A stretch of 64,000 nucleotides of DNA from JAZKJD01 sp040384585 (GCA_040384585.1 JAZKJD010000019.1:19168-83167), one strand, 5' to 3'; shown: positions 34,887-44,600, counted from the first letter of the stretch. Program-made: numbers and translations. Notes: a model not told the origin generated them from the sequence alone.

Positions 34887-36490
34887 GTGGATTGACAAGG
34901 ACGCCTGCATGGAAAGCCTTACAACAACATGCGAGAGAAATAAAACAAACATCACTGGCAGAATTATTTTCTGGCGATTCTGAACGTTTCAAAAAATTTT
35001 CAATAAACGAAACCGGTTTAACATTAGATTATTCTAAAAATCCCATCACCGAAAAAACGCTGGGGTTACTCTATCAACTTGCGGATGCTTTACATTTAAA
35101 ACAGCACATTCATAACTTATTTTCTGGAAAATGCGTTAACACAACGCAGCAGCTTCCGGCACTGCATACTGCGCTACGCGATCCACGTTCATCCGGTCTC
35201 ATCATCAATGGCACAAACATTTTATCCAATATTCACGCCGCTTTAGATAAAATGGCCGTTTTCGTTTCCAAAATACAGGAAAACCAGTGGCGTGGTGCTA
35301 CAGGAAAAACCATTACCGATATCGTTAATCTAGGAATTGGCGGATCCGATTTAGGTCCGTTGATGGCAGTAGAAAGCTTAAAACCTTACCAGCATACACA
35401 ACAGCGCTTACACTTTATTTCTAATATCGATAGCCGCGCATTAAATCATTTACTGAAACAACTTAATGCCGAAACAACCCTATTTATTATCGCTTCAAAA
35501 TCTTTTACCACCTTAGAAACCCTAATCAATGCCAAAACGATTCTGCATTGGCTAGAAAAAAAAATTCCTAATCAATCAGTCATTGACCAACATTTTTTAG
35601 CTATCACAGCGCAATCGGAAAAAGCAAGGGAATTTGGCATTCCCGAAGAAAATATCTTTCTACTATGGGATTGGATAGGGGGACGATTTTCTTTGTGTTC
35701 CTGTATAGGTTTACCCCTTGCATTGTCTATTGGAATGAAGAATTTTCGCGAACTTTTACGCGGCGCGCACACACTAGATCAACACTTTTATCATCATCCC
35801 TGGAAAAAAAATATGCCAGTACTATTAGGCTTATTAGGGATTTGGCAACGAAATTTTTTTCATTCGGAAGCCCATATCATCTTACCCTATGATGCCGCGC
35901 TACAACATTTTCCTGCTTATTTGCAACAATTAGAAATGGAAAGCAATGGAAAATCAACCCGACTTGATAATAAAAAAGTAGATTATGCAACCTGCCCACT
36001 GATTTTTGGCGAAGTCGGCTTAAATGGTCAACATGCTTTTTATCAACTTTTTCACCAAGGCACCGCTCGTTTTTCTGCGGATTTTATTTTTTCTTTACAC
36101 AACGCTAATCAGGAATTTAGTCACCATCATCGGCATGTTATCGCCAGTGCGTTAAGCCAAAGTAAGGCCTTTATGCAAGGCTATGCTAGTGATCTCCCTT
36201 ATAAAACGCTATCGGGAAACCATGCGAATAATACACTAGCCCTAGCTAAACTCACGCCGTTTACCTTGGGAATGCTCATCGCCTTATACGAACATAAGGT
36301 CTTTGTACAAAGTGTTATTTGGCAAATCAACCCTTTTGATCAATGGGGCGTAGAATACGGAAAACCGCTCAGCCAAACGATTTACTACGATTTAGCTGAA
36401 GCTTCACCGACAACAGTCGACAACACCTTAGATTCATCTACGCAAGGCTTAGTGGATTTATATCACCTCATTAACAATGATGATAGCTAA
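34883..36490 (+). CDS. pgi: Glucose-6-phosphate isomerase
   Basis: The enzyme interconverts glucose 6-phosphate and fructose 6-phosphate. The 535-residue product has NLGIGGSDLGPLMAVESL near 150, ASKSFTTLETLINA near 203, and the family signature DWIGGRFSLCSCIGLPLAL near 264-282. Its ATG overlaps the pcnB stop (ATGA), and GAGGA precedes it. Length is normal for the gammaproteobacterial type. Confidence 0.97.
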   Translation: MSGLTRTPAWKALQQHAREIKQTSLAELFSGDSERFKKFSINETGLTLDYSKNPITEKTLGLLYQLADALHLKQHIHNLFSGKCVNTTQQLPALHTALRDPRSSGLIINGTNILSNIHAALDKMAVFVSKIQENQWRGATGKTITDIVNLGIGGSDLGPLMAVESLKPYQHTQQRLHFISNIDSRALNHLLKQLNAETTLFIIASKSFTTLETLINAKTILHWLEKKIPNQSVIDQHFLAITAQSEKAREFGIPEENIFLLWDWIGGRFSLCSCIGLPLALSIGMKNFRELLRGAHTLDQHFYHHPWKKNMPVLLGLLGIWQRNFFHSEAHIILPYDAALQHFPAYLQQLEMESNGKSTRLDNKKVDYATCPLIFGEVGLNGQHAFYQLFHQGTARFSADFIFSLHNANQEFSHHHRHVIASALSQSKAFMQGYASDLPYKTLSGNHANNTLALAKLTPFTLGMLIALYEHKVFVQSVIWQINPFDQWGVEYGKPLSQTIYYDLAEASPTTVDNTLDSSTQGLVDLYHLINNDDS

Positions 36491-36641
36491 ACTAGCTTAT
36501 ACACAATACTAGCCTCATCTTTAATATCAATTTTTAAGTTTACACAAGTAAATTAAATTCAATAAAACGATTCAAGCTAATCACGGACATTTTTAATGTT
36601 TTTTCTGATTTAGTATTATACTACTAAAATTAAAAAAAATA

Positions 36642-37571
36642 TTGCTAGTGTCCACTCCAACTTCCCATGATGCCATTTTTAAAAAATTTTTCAGGGATAT
36701 TGAGGTCGCTATTGAATTTATTGAAGTTTATTTGCCAGAGCACCTTCAGCAAAAATGCGATTTTTCTACTTTAAAAATTGAACCCGGTTCTTTTGTAGAC
36801 AAGAACCTCAAGCAGCATCATTCAGATATTTTATATTCTTTAAAATTAGAGGGTGTTAAGAGTTATGTTTATATCAATGTCGAGCACCAAAGTATACCTG
36901 ATAAGCTAATGCCGTTCCGTATGTTACGCTACAAATTGGCTATCATGAAACAACATATTGACCAAGGTAATAAAAAATTACCCCTCGTCATTTCTATGCT
37001 TTTCTATCATGGCAAAAAGCATCCCTATCCCTATAGTTTAGAGCTTACCGATTGCTTTGAAAATACGGAACTTGCTAAAGCTTACTTTTATGATCCTCCA
37101 CTTCTCGTTGATCTAAGCTCAGTCTCTGACGACGAGATTTCTAGGCATAAAAAGCTAGGCCTTTTAGAGTTAGTACAAGAACATATTTTCACAAGGGATT
37201 TATCTCTTATTGCTGAAGATCTCACCAAATTGGTCAAATCCAGCCAGCCTGAGCATGAATTGTTTCACAGCTTGGTATATTATATCCTTTCACAAGGGGA
37301 TACATCTAATATTAATCAGGTAATTGAAACATTTAACACTATTGAAAACTATCGAGAGGATGTCATGAACGCAGCACAACAACTAAAACAGCAAGGCCGT
37401 GAAGAGGGCCGTGAAGAGGGGCAGCATGAAGGCTTTAAAAAAGGCAAACACGCGGAAGCCTTGGCCATTGCTAAAAATATGCTAGCAGATCAAATGAGCT
37501 TTCAAGCAATTGAAAAGTACACAAACCTTTCCAAAAAAGAATTGCTTGAACTAGGGTGTGTCGTCATGTAG
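36642..37571 (+). CDS. Rpn family PD-(D/E)XK nuclease / transposase-like protein
   Basis: The 309-residue product begins PTSHDAIFKKFFRD (after a TTG, or GTG at 36648), the usual Rpn/YhgA-like N-terminus. The nuclease core has SDILYSLKLEG and YVYINVEHQSIPD, fitting the D and E-x-Q active site. The C-terminus has the glycine/glutamate repeats GREEGREEGQHEGFKKGKH and a small helical domain. E. coli Rpn proteins promote recombination and some act in phage defence. It stands alone at the left edge of the toxin-antitoxin region; its last codons enter a hairpin repeat. Confidence 0.85.
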   Translation: MLVSTPTSHDAIFKKFFRDIEVAIEFIEVYLPEHLQQKCDFSTLKIEPGSFVDKNLKQHHSDILYSLKLEGVKSYVYINVEHQSIPDKLMPFRMLRYKLAIMKQHIDQGNKKLPLVISMLFYHGKKHPYPYSLELTDCFENTELAKAYFYDPPLLVDLSSVSDDEISRHKKLGLLELVQEHIFTRDLSLIAEDLTKLVKSSQPEHELFHSLVYYILSQGDTSNINQVIETFNTIENYREDVMNAAQQLKQQGREEGREEGQHEGFKKGKHAEALAIAKNMLADQMSFQAIEKYTNLSKKELLELGCVVM

Positions 37572-37691
37572 CGAGGATGAGTCAGAAAGCGTGGTTTTTC
37601 GAGTATCGTAACGGAGCATACTTGCGGGTATGTGAGTAACGAAACGCAGAAAATACGACGTTTTATGACCACCATCGTGCCAAATGACGAC
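37560..37691. repeat. Family F hairpin element after the Rpn gene
   Basis: Arms GTCGTCAT and ATGACGAC enclose a core with GCGAGGATGAGTCAGAAAG and GACCACCATCGTGCC, related to the core at 33475-33517. The Rpn stop codon lies inside the left arm region. Between here and the PIN gene (37692-37746) a short open stretch (ALERAKATGNASEQLYYYQ) may be a gene relic. Confidence 0.6.
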
Positions 37692-37746
37692 GCGCCCTAG
37701 AACGAGCAAAAGCAACAGGCAACGCATCAGAACAGCTATACTACTA

Positions 37747-38112
37747 TCAAATTTTATAAGGCACCCGAATCCCGGGCTCATTTTTTTGAAAATCTTTAAC
37801 ATTCCGAGTGACCAATAACATAGCATTAACCTGCGCTGACGCCCAAATAATAGCATCCGGTAATTTAAGTCTATGTTGTTTGCGAAGCGCTACTGCTTGT
37901 TTTGCTATAGAATCATCTAGATCGACAAGGGAAAAACCAGCAAGAAAAACTTCGGTATCCTTCGCATTGCTTGCATCAGTACCGACCATCACCTCCATCC
38001 AGCTTATTACGCTAATTGCTTTTTCTTGATACCGTAAAAGCTCATGCTTAGCGGGTAAAATTGCATTTAAATAATCAATCAAAATGTTGGTATCAAAAAG
38101 CGCTTTTACCAT
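37747..38112 (-). CDS. PIN-domain toxin (VapC-like)
   Basis: PIN toxins are Mg-dependent ribonucleases, often cutting tRNA. The 121-residue product has the acidic residues of the fold: Asp 7 (MVKALFDTNILIDYL), Glu near 40 (ISWMEVMVG), Asp near 85 (KLPDAIIWASA) and VTRNVKDF. It follows the ribbon-helix-helix gene with a 7-nt overlap, a typical toxin-antitoxin pair. All catalytic acids appear present, so it is probably functional. Confidence 0.85.
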   Translation of the reverse strand: MVKALFDTNILIDYLNAILPAKHELLRYQEKAISVISWMEVMVGTDASNAKDTEVFLAGFSLVDLDDSIAKQAVALRKQHRLKLPDAIIWASAQVNAMLLVTRNVKDFQKNEPGIRVPYKI

Positions 38113-38324
38113 TCAGAACGTATCTTTCTTTGATATTTAAGGCCATCTACCTTCTTTTTTCCCCATAAACCAAAAGCATCATCCAAAGATTTTTCAGATT
38201 TATGTTTTTTAACATAAATCGCGATGGCCTCTCTAACGACGGCAGCTCGAGATAACTTTTCCCTTTTGCTTATATCAGCTAAGGCATTCAAGTATTTATC
38301 GGGAATATCGACTAAAGTTCTCAC
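38106..38324 (-). CDS. Ribbon-helix-helix antitoxin (VapB/CopG-like)
   Basis: The 72-residue product starts MRTLVDIPDKYLNALADISK, with KLSRAAVVREAIAIYVKKHK, the CopG/RHH pattern of a short strand and two helices. The lysine-rich C-terminal half probably neutralises the downstream PIN toxin. It is upstream of and overlaps the toxin gene, the normal order for such pairs. Confidence 0.8.
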   Translation of the reverse strand: MRTLVDIPDKYLNALADISKREKLSRAAVVREAIAIYVKKHKSEKSLDDAFGLWGKKKVDGLKYQRKIRSEW

Positions 38325-38522
38325 TGTATAACGCTCAATGATAGATGATATCGATATTATATATCATATTTACATGTATTTCTAGAGGATGTAAAACGCA
38401 CGAAACTGCTGAATATAGTCATCCTATTTAACTCGAAAGTTGAGAATGGCGTATACATTGTAAACAAAACAATACACTTATATACTACTCGCTTTATTTA
38501 TCATAAAGTTGATATCGACTTG

Positions 38523-39401
38523 ATGGACATTACGCATCCAAAGCCCTTCTCATCGGCGAAAACAGAAGTCAAAAAACGTAGTAGCAAAAAAGTCGCTTGG
38601 CCTGCATACGAGCTCGCCTTTTTAGATCACGATTTTTTACTGCATAAATCCCTACGATCGGTACGCTTACAACTGGAGTTGCTGAAGCCAGAACTTTCCC
38701 AACAGAAATTAAAGATCGAATCCACCATTGTGGTGTTTGGCAGTGCTAGAATTCCTGATCATGAGACAGCGAAACACCAGTTCAAACAAGCGCAGCAAAA
38801 ATTAAAAACCAAGCCAAATAGTGCGACTTATAAGAGAGCGTTGAAAGTCGCTAAAAAACAACTAGAGCAATCTAAATATTATCAAGAAGCACAACGTTTT
38901 AGCCAGATAGTCTCCGAACGTTGTCAAAAAAATCGACGCCGGCACTTTGTTATTGTAACGGGCGGTGGCCCTGGCATCATGGAAGCGGCAAACCGTGGCG
39001 CACAAGATGTCAAAGCCAAAAGTATCGGTTTAAACATTGTATTACCCCATGAGCAATCGCCGAATTGCTATATTTCGCCAGAGCTTTGCTTTCAATTTCA
39101 TTATTTCGCTATCCGAAAAATGCATTTCCTAATCCGTTCACGCGCCTTAGTCTGCTTTCCTGGCGGCTATGGCACGCTAGATGAATTATTCGAAGCGCTC
39201 ACCTTATTACAAACCAAAAAAATCAAACCGATTCCGCTATTGTTATTCGGAAAAAAATACTGGTCTAAGCTCATCGACTTTGATCTGTTAGTGAGTGAAG
39301 GTATGGTATGCCCTAGCGATCTCAAATTATTTCACTATGTAGAATCTGCCGAGCAAGCGTGGAAAATCATCGCTAAATTTTATGATTTGCCGATGGAATA
39401 A
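38523..39401 (+). CDS. LOG family protein (nucleotide 5'-monophosphate phosphoribohydrolase-like)
   Basis: The 292-residue product has the LOG family signatures VTGGGPGIMEAANRGA near 155-170 and CFPGGYGTLDELFEALTLLQ near 213-232. Family members release the base from nucleotide monophosphates (cytokinin activation in plants, purine nucleotide turnover by PpnN in bacteria). The helical N-terminal extension of about 110 residues is longer than in short LOG proteins. I prefer ATG 38523 to the TTG just before it. Confidence 0.82.
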   Translation: MDITHPKPFSSAKTEVKKRSSKKVAWPAYELAFLDHDFLLHKSLRSVRLQLELLKPELSQQKLKIESTIVVFGSARIPDHETAKHQFKQAQQKLKTKPNSATYKRALKVAKKQLEQSKYYQEAQRFSQIVSERCQKNRRRHFVIVTGGGPGIMEAANRGAQDVKAKSIGLNIVLPHEQSPNCYISPELCFQFHYFAIRKMHFLIRSRALVCFPGGYGTLDELFEALTLLQTKKIKPIPLLLFGKKYWSKLIDFDLLVSEGMVCPSDLKLFHYVESAEQAWKIIAKFYDLPME

Positions 39402-39447
39402 TTGGTATAATTTCTTCAAGAAAAAATTTTATAAAATTTCAAAAAAA

Positions 39448-39579
39448 TCAATCCCACGGACAAACAATTTGCAGAAATGGTAGATTAAAATCTTTTTTAT
39501 TTCGCGTTACCAAACGTAAATCATGATAGAGAGCGGTAGCGGCAATAAGACTGTCAATAGCAGGAAGCGGTTTTTTCAC
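39448..39579 (-). pseudogene. Remnant of a PIN-domain toxin
   Basis: Read on the minus strand the stretch encodes PLPAIDSLIAATALYHDLRL followed by VTRNKKDFNLPFLQIVCPWD and a stop. This is the C-terminal third of a VapC/FitB-type PIN toxin with its last conserved acidic residues. The N-terminal two thirds are missing, and the frame begins at the stop codon of the upstream antitoxin. A deletion has evidently inactivated the toxin. Confidence 0.8.
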
Positions 39580-39812
39580 CCTAAATTGCAGGAATCACGT
39601 TCTAAACTAATTCCTGAGCCAATCAAAGGCGATGCCTTTATAAACGCGACAAAGGAAGGCTTAGGTTTCACTAGTTTGTTATATTCAACTTTTGAAATCA
39701 CGACCACAGTAGGCTCACCTCGTAAAGTAATTTCTTGAGGCCCATGTAAACTAGCCTCTTTGACAACTTCACTGAACCTAGCTTTTGCCTCTTGTAATTG
39801 CCAAGCACGCAT
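39576..39812 (-). CDS. Phd/YefM-type antitoxin, orphaned
   Basis: The 78-residue product begins MRAWQLQEAKARFSEVVKEA and contains GPQEITLRGEPTVVVISKVEY, the Phd/YefM DNA-binding fold, and the C-terminal SGISLERDS that normally closes such antitoxins. Four extra residues (CNLG) follow, probably made by the deletion that removed the start of the toxin. I use ATG 39812; an upstream ATG at 39839 is also in frame. Confidence 0.82.
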   Translation of the reverse strand: MRAWQLQEAKARFSEVVKEASLHGPQEITLRGEPTVVVISKVEYNKLVKPKPSFVAFIKASPLIGSGISLERDSCNLG

Positions 39813-39940
39813 AAGGATAACCCCATAATATCTAGTCACATTGTAGGGGATTCTGGATAAAAATCAATACCGCTTAATTTTCATGTTGCGCAGAACAACC
39901 CAACAACCGGCAGTCATGGTTTGCAATTCTAGGTATAAGT

Positions 39941-40186
39941 TCACTCTTTTTCTGTATAATGAGAAGCGTACTGAGCAAGTAGTTGTCGTATCATTTTTTG
40001 GTAATTCGTATGATATGTCTTCGCCGCTTGCTTAAAAAAATCAAGGCTCTCTTTTGTCAACGATAAGGTAACTTTTTTAGTTTCTTCTTTTAGTACCAAT
40101 TCATGAGGTTCAGGTAAAAAATCAGATACCAAGTTGATCTTGCCAATAGGTTCACCAGTGTAGTTAACTTTTTTGAGCCTGTTCAT
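39941..40186 (-). CDS. brnA: BrnA-type antitoxin
   Basis: The 81-residue product starts MNRLKKVNYTGEPIGKINLV and ends with a ribbon-helix-helix segment (KVTLSLTKESLDFFKQAAKT, then YQKMIRQLLAQYASHY). Many BrnA proteins have this layout. It overlaps the end of brnT by 23 nt. BrnA binds BrnT and represses the operon in Brucella. A longer start at 40222 lies inside brnT. Confidence 0.82.
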   Translation of the reverse strand: MNRLKKVNYTGEPIGKINLVSDFLPEPHELVLKEETKKVTLSLTKESLDFFKQAAKTYHTNYQKMIRQLLAQYASHYTEKE

Positions 40187-40454
40187 AAATACGTTTCCCC
40201 TTTCTCCAATACCCTGCGCCAATAAGCCGAATTTTGCTAGCTCGGTAAGTAAATCTTACGGTCATCACCGCCTCATATACTTTTCCAAAGCAATAATAGC
40301 GTTTCTCGTAGCTACTGTGGTCCAAATCCTCCGCAATAATACGGTTAGTGTCCAAAAAAGCTTTTTGAGCTTCAGAAAAAGACACCCCATGCTTCATACG
40401 ATTTTGGTAATCTTTTTTATCATCCCATTCAAAGTTTACTTTCTTCACTTTCAT
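40164..40454 (-). CDS. brnT: BrnT-type ribonuclease toxin
   Basis: The 96-residue product has the family start VNFEWDDKKDYQNRMKHGVS with FSEAQKAFLD, and the C-terminal strand RFTYRASKIRLIGAGYWRKG containing the RelE-like basic residues. BrnT arrests translation by cleaving RNA. The family normally shows R-x-I-SAR-x-A in the last strand; here it reads RLIGAGYWRKGKR, slightly divergent. Confidence 0.85.
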   Translation of the reverse strand: MKVKKVNFEWDDKKDYQNRMKHGVSFSEAQKAFLDTNRIIAEDLDHSSYEKRYYCFGKVYEAVMTVRFTYRASKIRLIGAGYWRKGKRIYEQAQKS

Positions 40455-40640
40455 TAAAATATAAAATTAATTCTATTTTGTCAATATAAAAGTATTGATT
40501 TTTATATTGATAACAAAAATTGACAAGCGCCTCTCGACTAGAAATAAAATTAAAAAAACAATGCGCTCCGCTTAGAAGGAGTATTTATTTTTCCATTTAT
40601 TTAATCTTGAAACTATACCCTACTAGGGTATAATAAGCTT

Positions 40641-41006
40641 ATGGTCTTTATCGAAACTTCATTATTTACAAAGTATCGTTCTAATTATTTAAACGATGAG
40701 GCTTATAGGACATTCCAAGATTTTCTTATGCAACAACCTGAAGCGGGCGATATTATTCAAGGTGCTGGAGGATTGCGTAAATTACGCTGGAATCTTGGAA
40801 GTGACGGAAAGCGAGGCGGGATAAAGATTATTTATTACTTTAAAATAAAGAAAAGTCATATTTATTTGATGACATTATATTCAAAAAATGAGATGACAGA
40901 TTTATCCACACAGGAAAAGAAATTCTTAAAACAGCTATTGCAAGAGTGGCGATTATGGCAAAACGTAATTTATTTGAAGAACTTAGAGAAGGAATTGAAG
41001 AAATAA
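40641..41006 (+). CDS. RelE/HigB-type toxin
   Basis: The 121-residue product resembles the HigB2/RelE-like mRNA interferases: FQDFLMQQPEAGDIIQGAGG then LRKLRWNLGSDGKRGGIKII and a hydrophobic strand YLMTLYSKNEMTDLSTQEKK. The toxin gene precedes and overlaps the antitoxin gene, the HigBA order. Upstream, a CCCTACTAGGGTATAATAAG stretch may be the promoter with its operator. Confidence 0.85.
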   Translation: MVFIETSLFTKYRSNYLNDEAYRTFQDFLMQQPEAGDIIQGAGGLRKLRWNLGSDGKRGGIKIIYYFKIKKSHIYLMTLYSKNEMTDLSTQEKKFLKQLLQEWRLWQNVIYLKNLEKELKK

Positions 41007-41269
41007 AATCAAATCGACAGGGCAAAATTACTTTAAGAGCCTATGATGTTAAATTGCGCCCTTTACCTAAAATAACTGCAACTTCAATACGTAATATTCG
41101 TCGGAAGCTACACTTATCTCGTAATGTATTTGCTATGCGCCTTAGGGTTTCGCCAAGAACCTTAGAGAAATGGGAGCAAGGTAAAACAGTACCTAATAGC
41201 CAAGCAGCAGCACTTCTTTTAATGGTGAAGAAATATCCTGAGACTCTAGATCGTTTAGCAAACATTTAA
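40955..41269 (+). CDS. HigA-type HTH antitoxin
   Basis: The 104-residue product starts MAKRNLFEELREGIEEIKSN and has an XRE-type helix-turn-helix at about 55-95 (RKLHLSRNVFAMRLRVSPRT, then LEKWEQGKTVPN). It overlaps the end of the toxin gene by about 50 nt in another frame. An in-frame GTG lies 9 nt upstream, but the ATG matches the family start. Confidence 0.85.
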   Translation: MAKRNLFEELREGIEEIKSNRQGKITLRAYDVKLRPLPKITATSIRNIRRKLHLSRNVFAMRLRVSPRTLEKWEQGKTVPNSQAAALLLMVKKYPETLDRLANI

Positions 41270-41298
41270 TCTAAGGCAAATGTTTTTTTATTTAGAAA

Positions 41299-41424
41299 AT
41301 GTGGCTAAAAACGTTTTTAGAACTACCGAATGGAATTCCTTCTCACGACACGATTGCTAGGGTATTTTCGCACTTAAACCCCGTGCAATATCTTTCTGGC
41401 CTTATGCAGCAGTATTCGGCGTAA
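41299..41424 (+). pseudogene. ISAs1 family transposase fragment
   Basis: The 41-codon stretch encodes MWLKTFLELPNGIPSHDTIA followed by RVFSHLNPVQYLSGLMQQYS. The FLELPNGIPSHDTIARVFSHL part is a hallmark of ISAs1-family transposases (N-terminal DDE_Tnp region). Nothing else of the transposase is present, so it is a relic, marking past insertion between the HigBA pair and the effector-like operon. Confidence 0.85.
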
Positions 41425-41512
41425 ACGGTTTAAGCCCCTCATGGATAATAAGTACTTACAGGCTGTTTTACAACCTCTCTAAGATGCGTTTCCCCTGAAA
41501 TTATTAATTTTT

Positions 41513-41556
41513 CTTAAGAAAATCTTAAGAAATTCTTAAGTATAGAAGACTAAAAT
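41513..41556 (+). promoter_or_regulatory. PmrA-box promoter of the coiled-coil operon
   Basis: Three CTTAAG half-sites start at 41513, 41524 and 41535, a constant 11-bp period (CTTAAG-N5-CTTAAG-N5-CTTAAG). This fits the PmrA consensus YTTAAK-N5-YTTAAK. After 10 bp comes TAAAAT (41551-41556), a plausible -10, so the box replaces the -35 as in PmrA-activated promoters. It lies about 65 bp upstream of the start codon at 41621. The rest of the 350-bp gap holds only the transposase relic. Confidence 0.75.
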
Positions 41557-41620
41557 ACAGTTCTAGAAATTTATTTTTCTATCAATAATAAAAATAAGGG
41601 CATCGTCAAGGAGCCAAAGC

Positions 41621-44600
41621 ATGTCTGATATACTTACAATTCTACAAAGTTTAGGCGTTAGTGAAAAGCAAAAAAATGAAATTAGAAGCATTAAAAATTT
41701 TCTTTCGCAAAATAAAAATTTATCTCTTGAAATCTTGCTTGGTGTCAACTCAGAAGGAAATAACATCAAATTAGAAGATAAAACTTCAACGGCACTAAGA
41801 AGTCTCACTGAAAATAGCACAGTCGCTTCAGAAATTCCAAATCAAGAAGATTTTAAAAAAATAGAATCGCTTATCCGAAAAAAGAAAGTAGAGATTTTAG
41901 GAATTAAGGGTGAAGGAAAAACCCACATTCTTGATAAATTAAAAGACGCTGAAGCAGAAATATCTGGCTTGGCTAAAGTAGCAGACAATGCAAAAGATAG
42001 TGAAAAGAAAAAAGCTGCTTACGGAGAAGGAGTAGCTGCGTTATGCCATGCAGATAAAGAATTATTAAAAATAAAAATAAAAGTTGAAAAAAATATAAAC
42101 TCCATTGTCAAGTTCTATCAACTAGAATCTCCTGATGTTATTTGTATTTCCCGATATCTTGACTTAAAAAACTGTCTAGCACAAAAAGATTCAAGCTCTT
42201 ATGATGAAAGGTTAAGTACTTGTGTAGAACTTCTAAAAGAAAAAAAAGGAAAAAATGATTTTTCATTAATTGATTTAAAAAATGTAAAAAATTGGTTACG
42301 CTTTAAAAGTACTCTCAACAAAAAACAAAATAACCCTACTACAGGAAATGATGCACGGTCTCCGCTAGACGAAAGTAATACTAACCAATTAGTAGAATCT
42401 CTAAAAATAGAAAACGAAAAACTCAAAAAAGAAATAAAAGAAATAAAAGAACTAAAGATACAAACTACAAAACCTATTTCAAGCAGTCCTGCTTCCACCG
42501 AAAATATTACTAAATCGGAATATAAATACGGTGAAAATAACTCTGATCCTCTCTTTAGTGATGAAAAAATTTTCAGAAATCTACACACTATTCTTGGTAG
42601 CGTTTTAGAAGAGAAAGATGAGGAACTTCAAAAGCTACGAGATGAAGTAATAGCAATATCAAAAGAGAATAAAAAATTAAGCGAAGAATTAAAAGAGCTA
42701 AAACAAAATTCAGTAAATGAAAATCTACGAAATAATAGTATTAAGGGTTTGGCAGAAATATTGAAGGAACAAAGACAAAAGCTAGATGAAAAAAAAGAAG
42801 AGACTAACAACTTAAAAGAAGAACTCGAAAAAAGTAAACAAAATGATGAACTTCAAAAGCGGAAAGGAAACTTAGTACTAGAGATATCAACTCTTGAAGA
42901 GAAACTGACAAAGACTCAAGAAGAGTTAACGAGTAAGTTATCAGAATATGACAATGTTTCACAAACACTACAAACAGAACAAGCGAAAAATCAGACTCTT
43001 ACTAAAGAACTCGCTTCTAAAAAAAACATTATCAATACGCTTCAGGAAAAAATAGATAAGTCCTCTAGTGATAGAGAAAAAGAGAGTCTTGATTCTGCTA
43101 CAATAATTAAAGATAAAGATAAAGTATTAGATCAACTTAAAAAACAACTAGAAGAAGAAAAGAAAAAACTCGATACTTTATCTAAAGAAAAATCAGAATC
43201 AGATAAGAACATCATTACACTCAAAAACGAGGTTGAAAATTTTCAAACAAAAAATAATGACCTAAAATCAGATTTAGGAAAAAAGTCTAAAGAGCTAGAT
43301 AAACTTAAAACAGAATCTTTAGAAATCAAACAACAGTTACAGAACGAAAAAAATAAGAGTGGGGACTTACAAAGCCAGATTGAGAAAGCTACTACACTCA
43401 AACGACAACAAGAAGAAACCCTTGAGAAAGAAAAGCAAAAGCTTATCAAAGCACAGAAAGAAACAGCTGAGTTACAGACTGAAAAAGAACAACTTGAACA
43501 ACAATTAGTAGAAGCTAAAGATCTTCAAAAAAAAGACTTAGCGTTCAAACTATCAAATGACAAAGAAACTCATGAACAAGAAAAAGTCCAATTAGCAAAG
43601 AAAATTTCAGATCTTGAAACGAAGATTAAAGAAAAAAGTGATGAATTATTGACGCTAAAAACAAGTAATAGTGAATCTATCGTAGCGTTACAGAAAAAAA
43701 TACAGGAAAAAAAATCAAAAATTGAAGAAATTCAAAATAAAAATAGGGAAACAGTAGAGAAATTGCAAGCAAGTATTAACTCTAAAGAAACAGTCATAGA
43801 GGAAACTGTTAAAGAAAGAAATAAATTGAAAGAGGCTCATGATAAATTACAAACTGAGCATCGGGACATGCTGAAAGATTTAAAAAATCAACTTGCCGAA
43901 GAAAAAACTAAAGCACTTGAAGAGTCGAATACGCATCAGCAAAAAATAACCCAACAAGAAGAAAAATATAAAGAGCTATCTAATAAGCTTAACGAGGAAA
44001 CTAAAAATCTTGAAGATCTTGAACTTGATCTTACTACACAGACGGAAGCGCTAACGAAACTTAAAAAAGAAAAAACAGAGATAGAAGAGAAACTCAAAAC
44101 GAGCCAGGAAAAAGAAAATGAACTTACAGATGAGTTAAGTAAATTAGAAACTACCAATGAGACGCTGACAAAAAAATTAGATACAAGCGAAGTTACCATC
44201 TCTAACTTACATAAGGAATCTGAAGAAACAGAAGAGAAAGCAAACAGATTAAAATCTGCACTTGATGAACAAAAACAGAAAACTACAGAAGCTGAAGATA
44301 AACTCTCTCAGGTTAACGATCAACTGGGTACCAACCAGAAAATAATTGATAAAAATCAGGAACAACTTGAGGAAATGAATACATTCAAGCGAAAATCAGA
44401 AGAAGAGATTAAACAAAAAACACAAAAGCTTATAGAAGCACAGAAAGCAATAACTGAGTTACAGACTGAAAAAGAACAACTTGAACAACAAGCTAAAGAC
44501 CTTCAAAAAACACTTGAAACAAGCAAACAAAGTATAAATAACCTAGAAAAGGAAAAAGAAAGCTCATTGAATGACAAAAAAGTTCATGAACAAGAAAAAA

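Noticed and set aside
37551..37856. A 101-codon open frame on the minus strand next to the Rpn gene
   Set aside because: It runs through a palindromic repeat and overlaps the PIN toxin gene; its composition is not protein-like.
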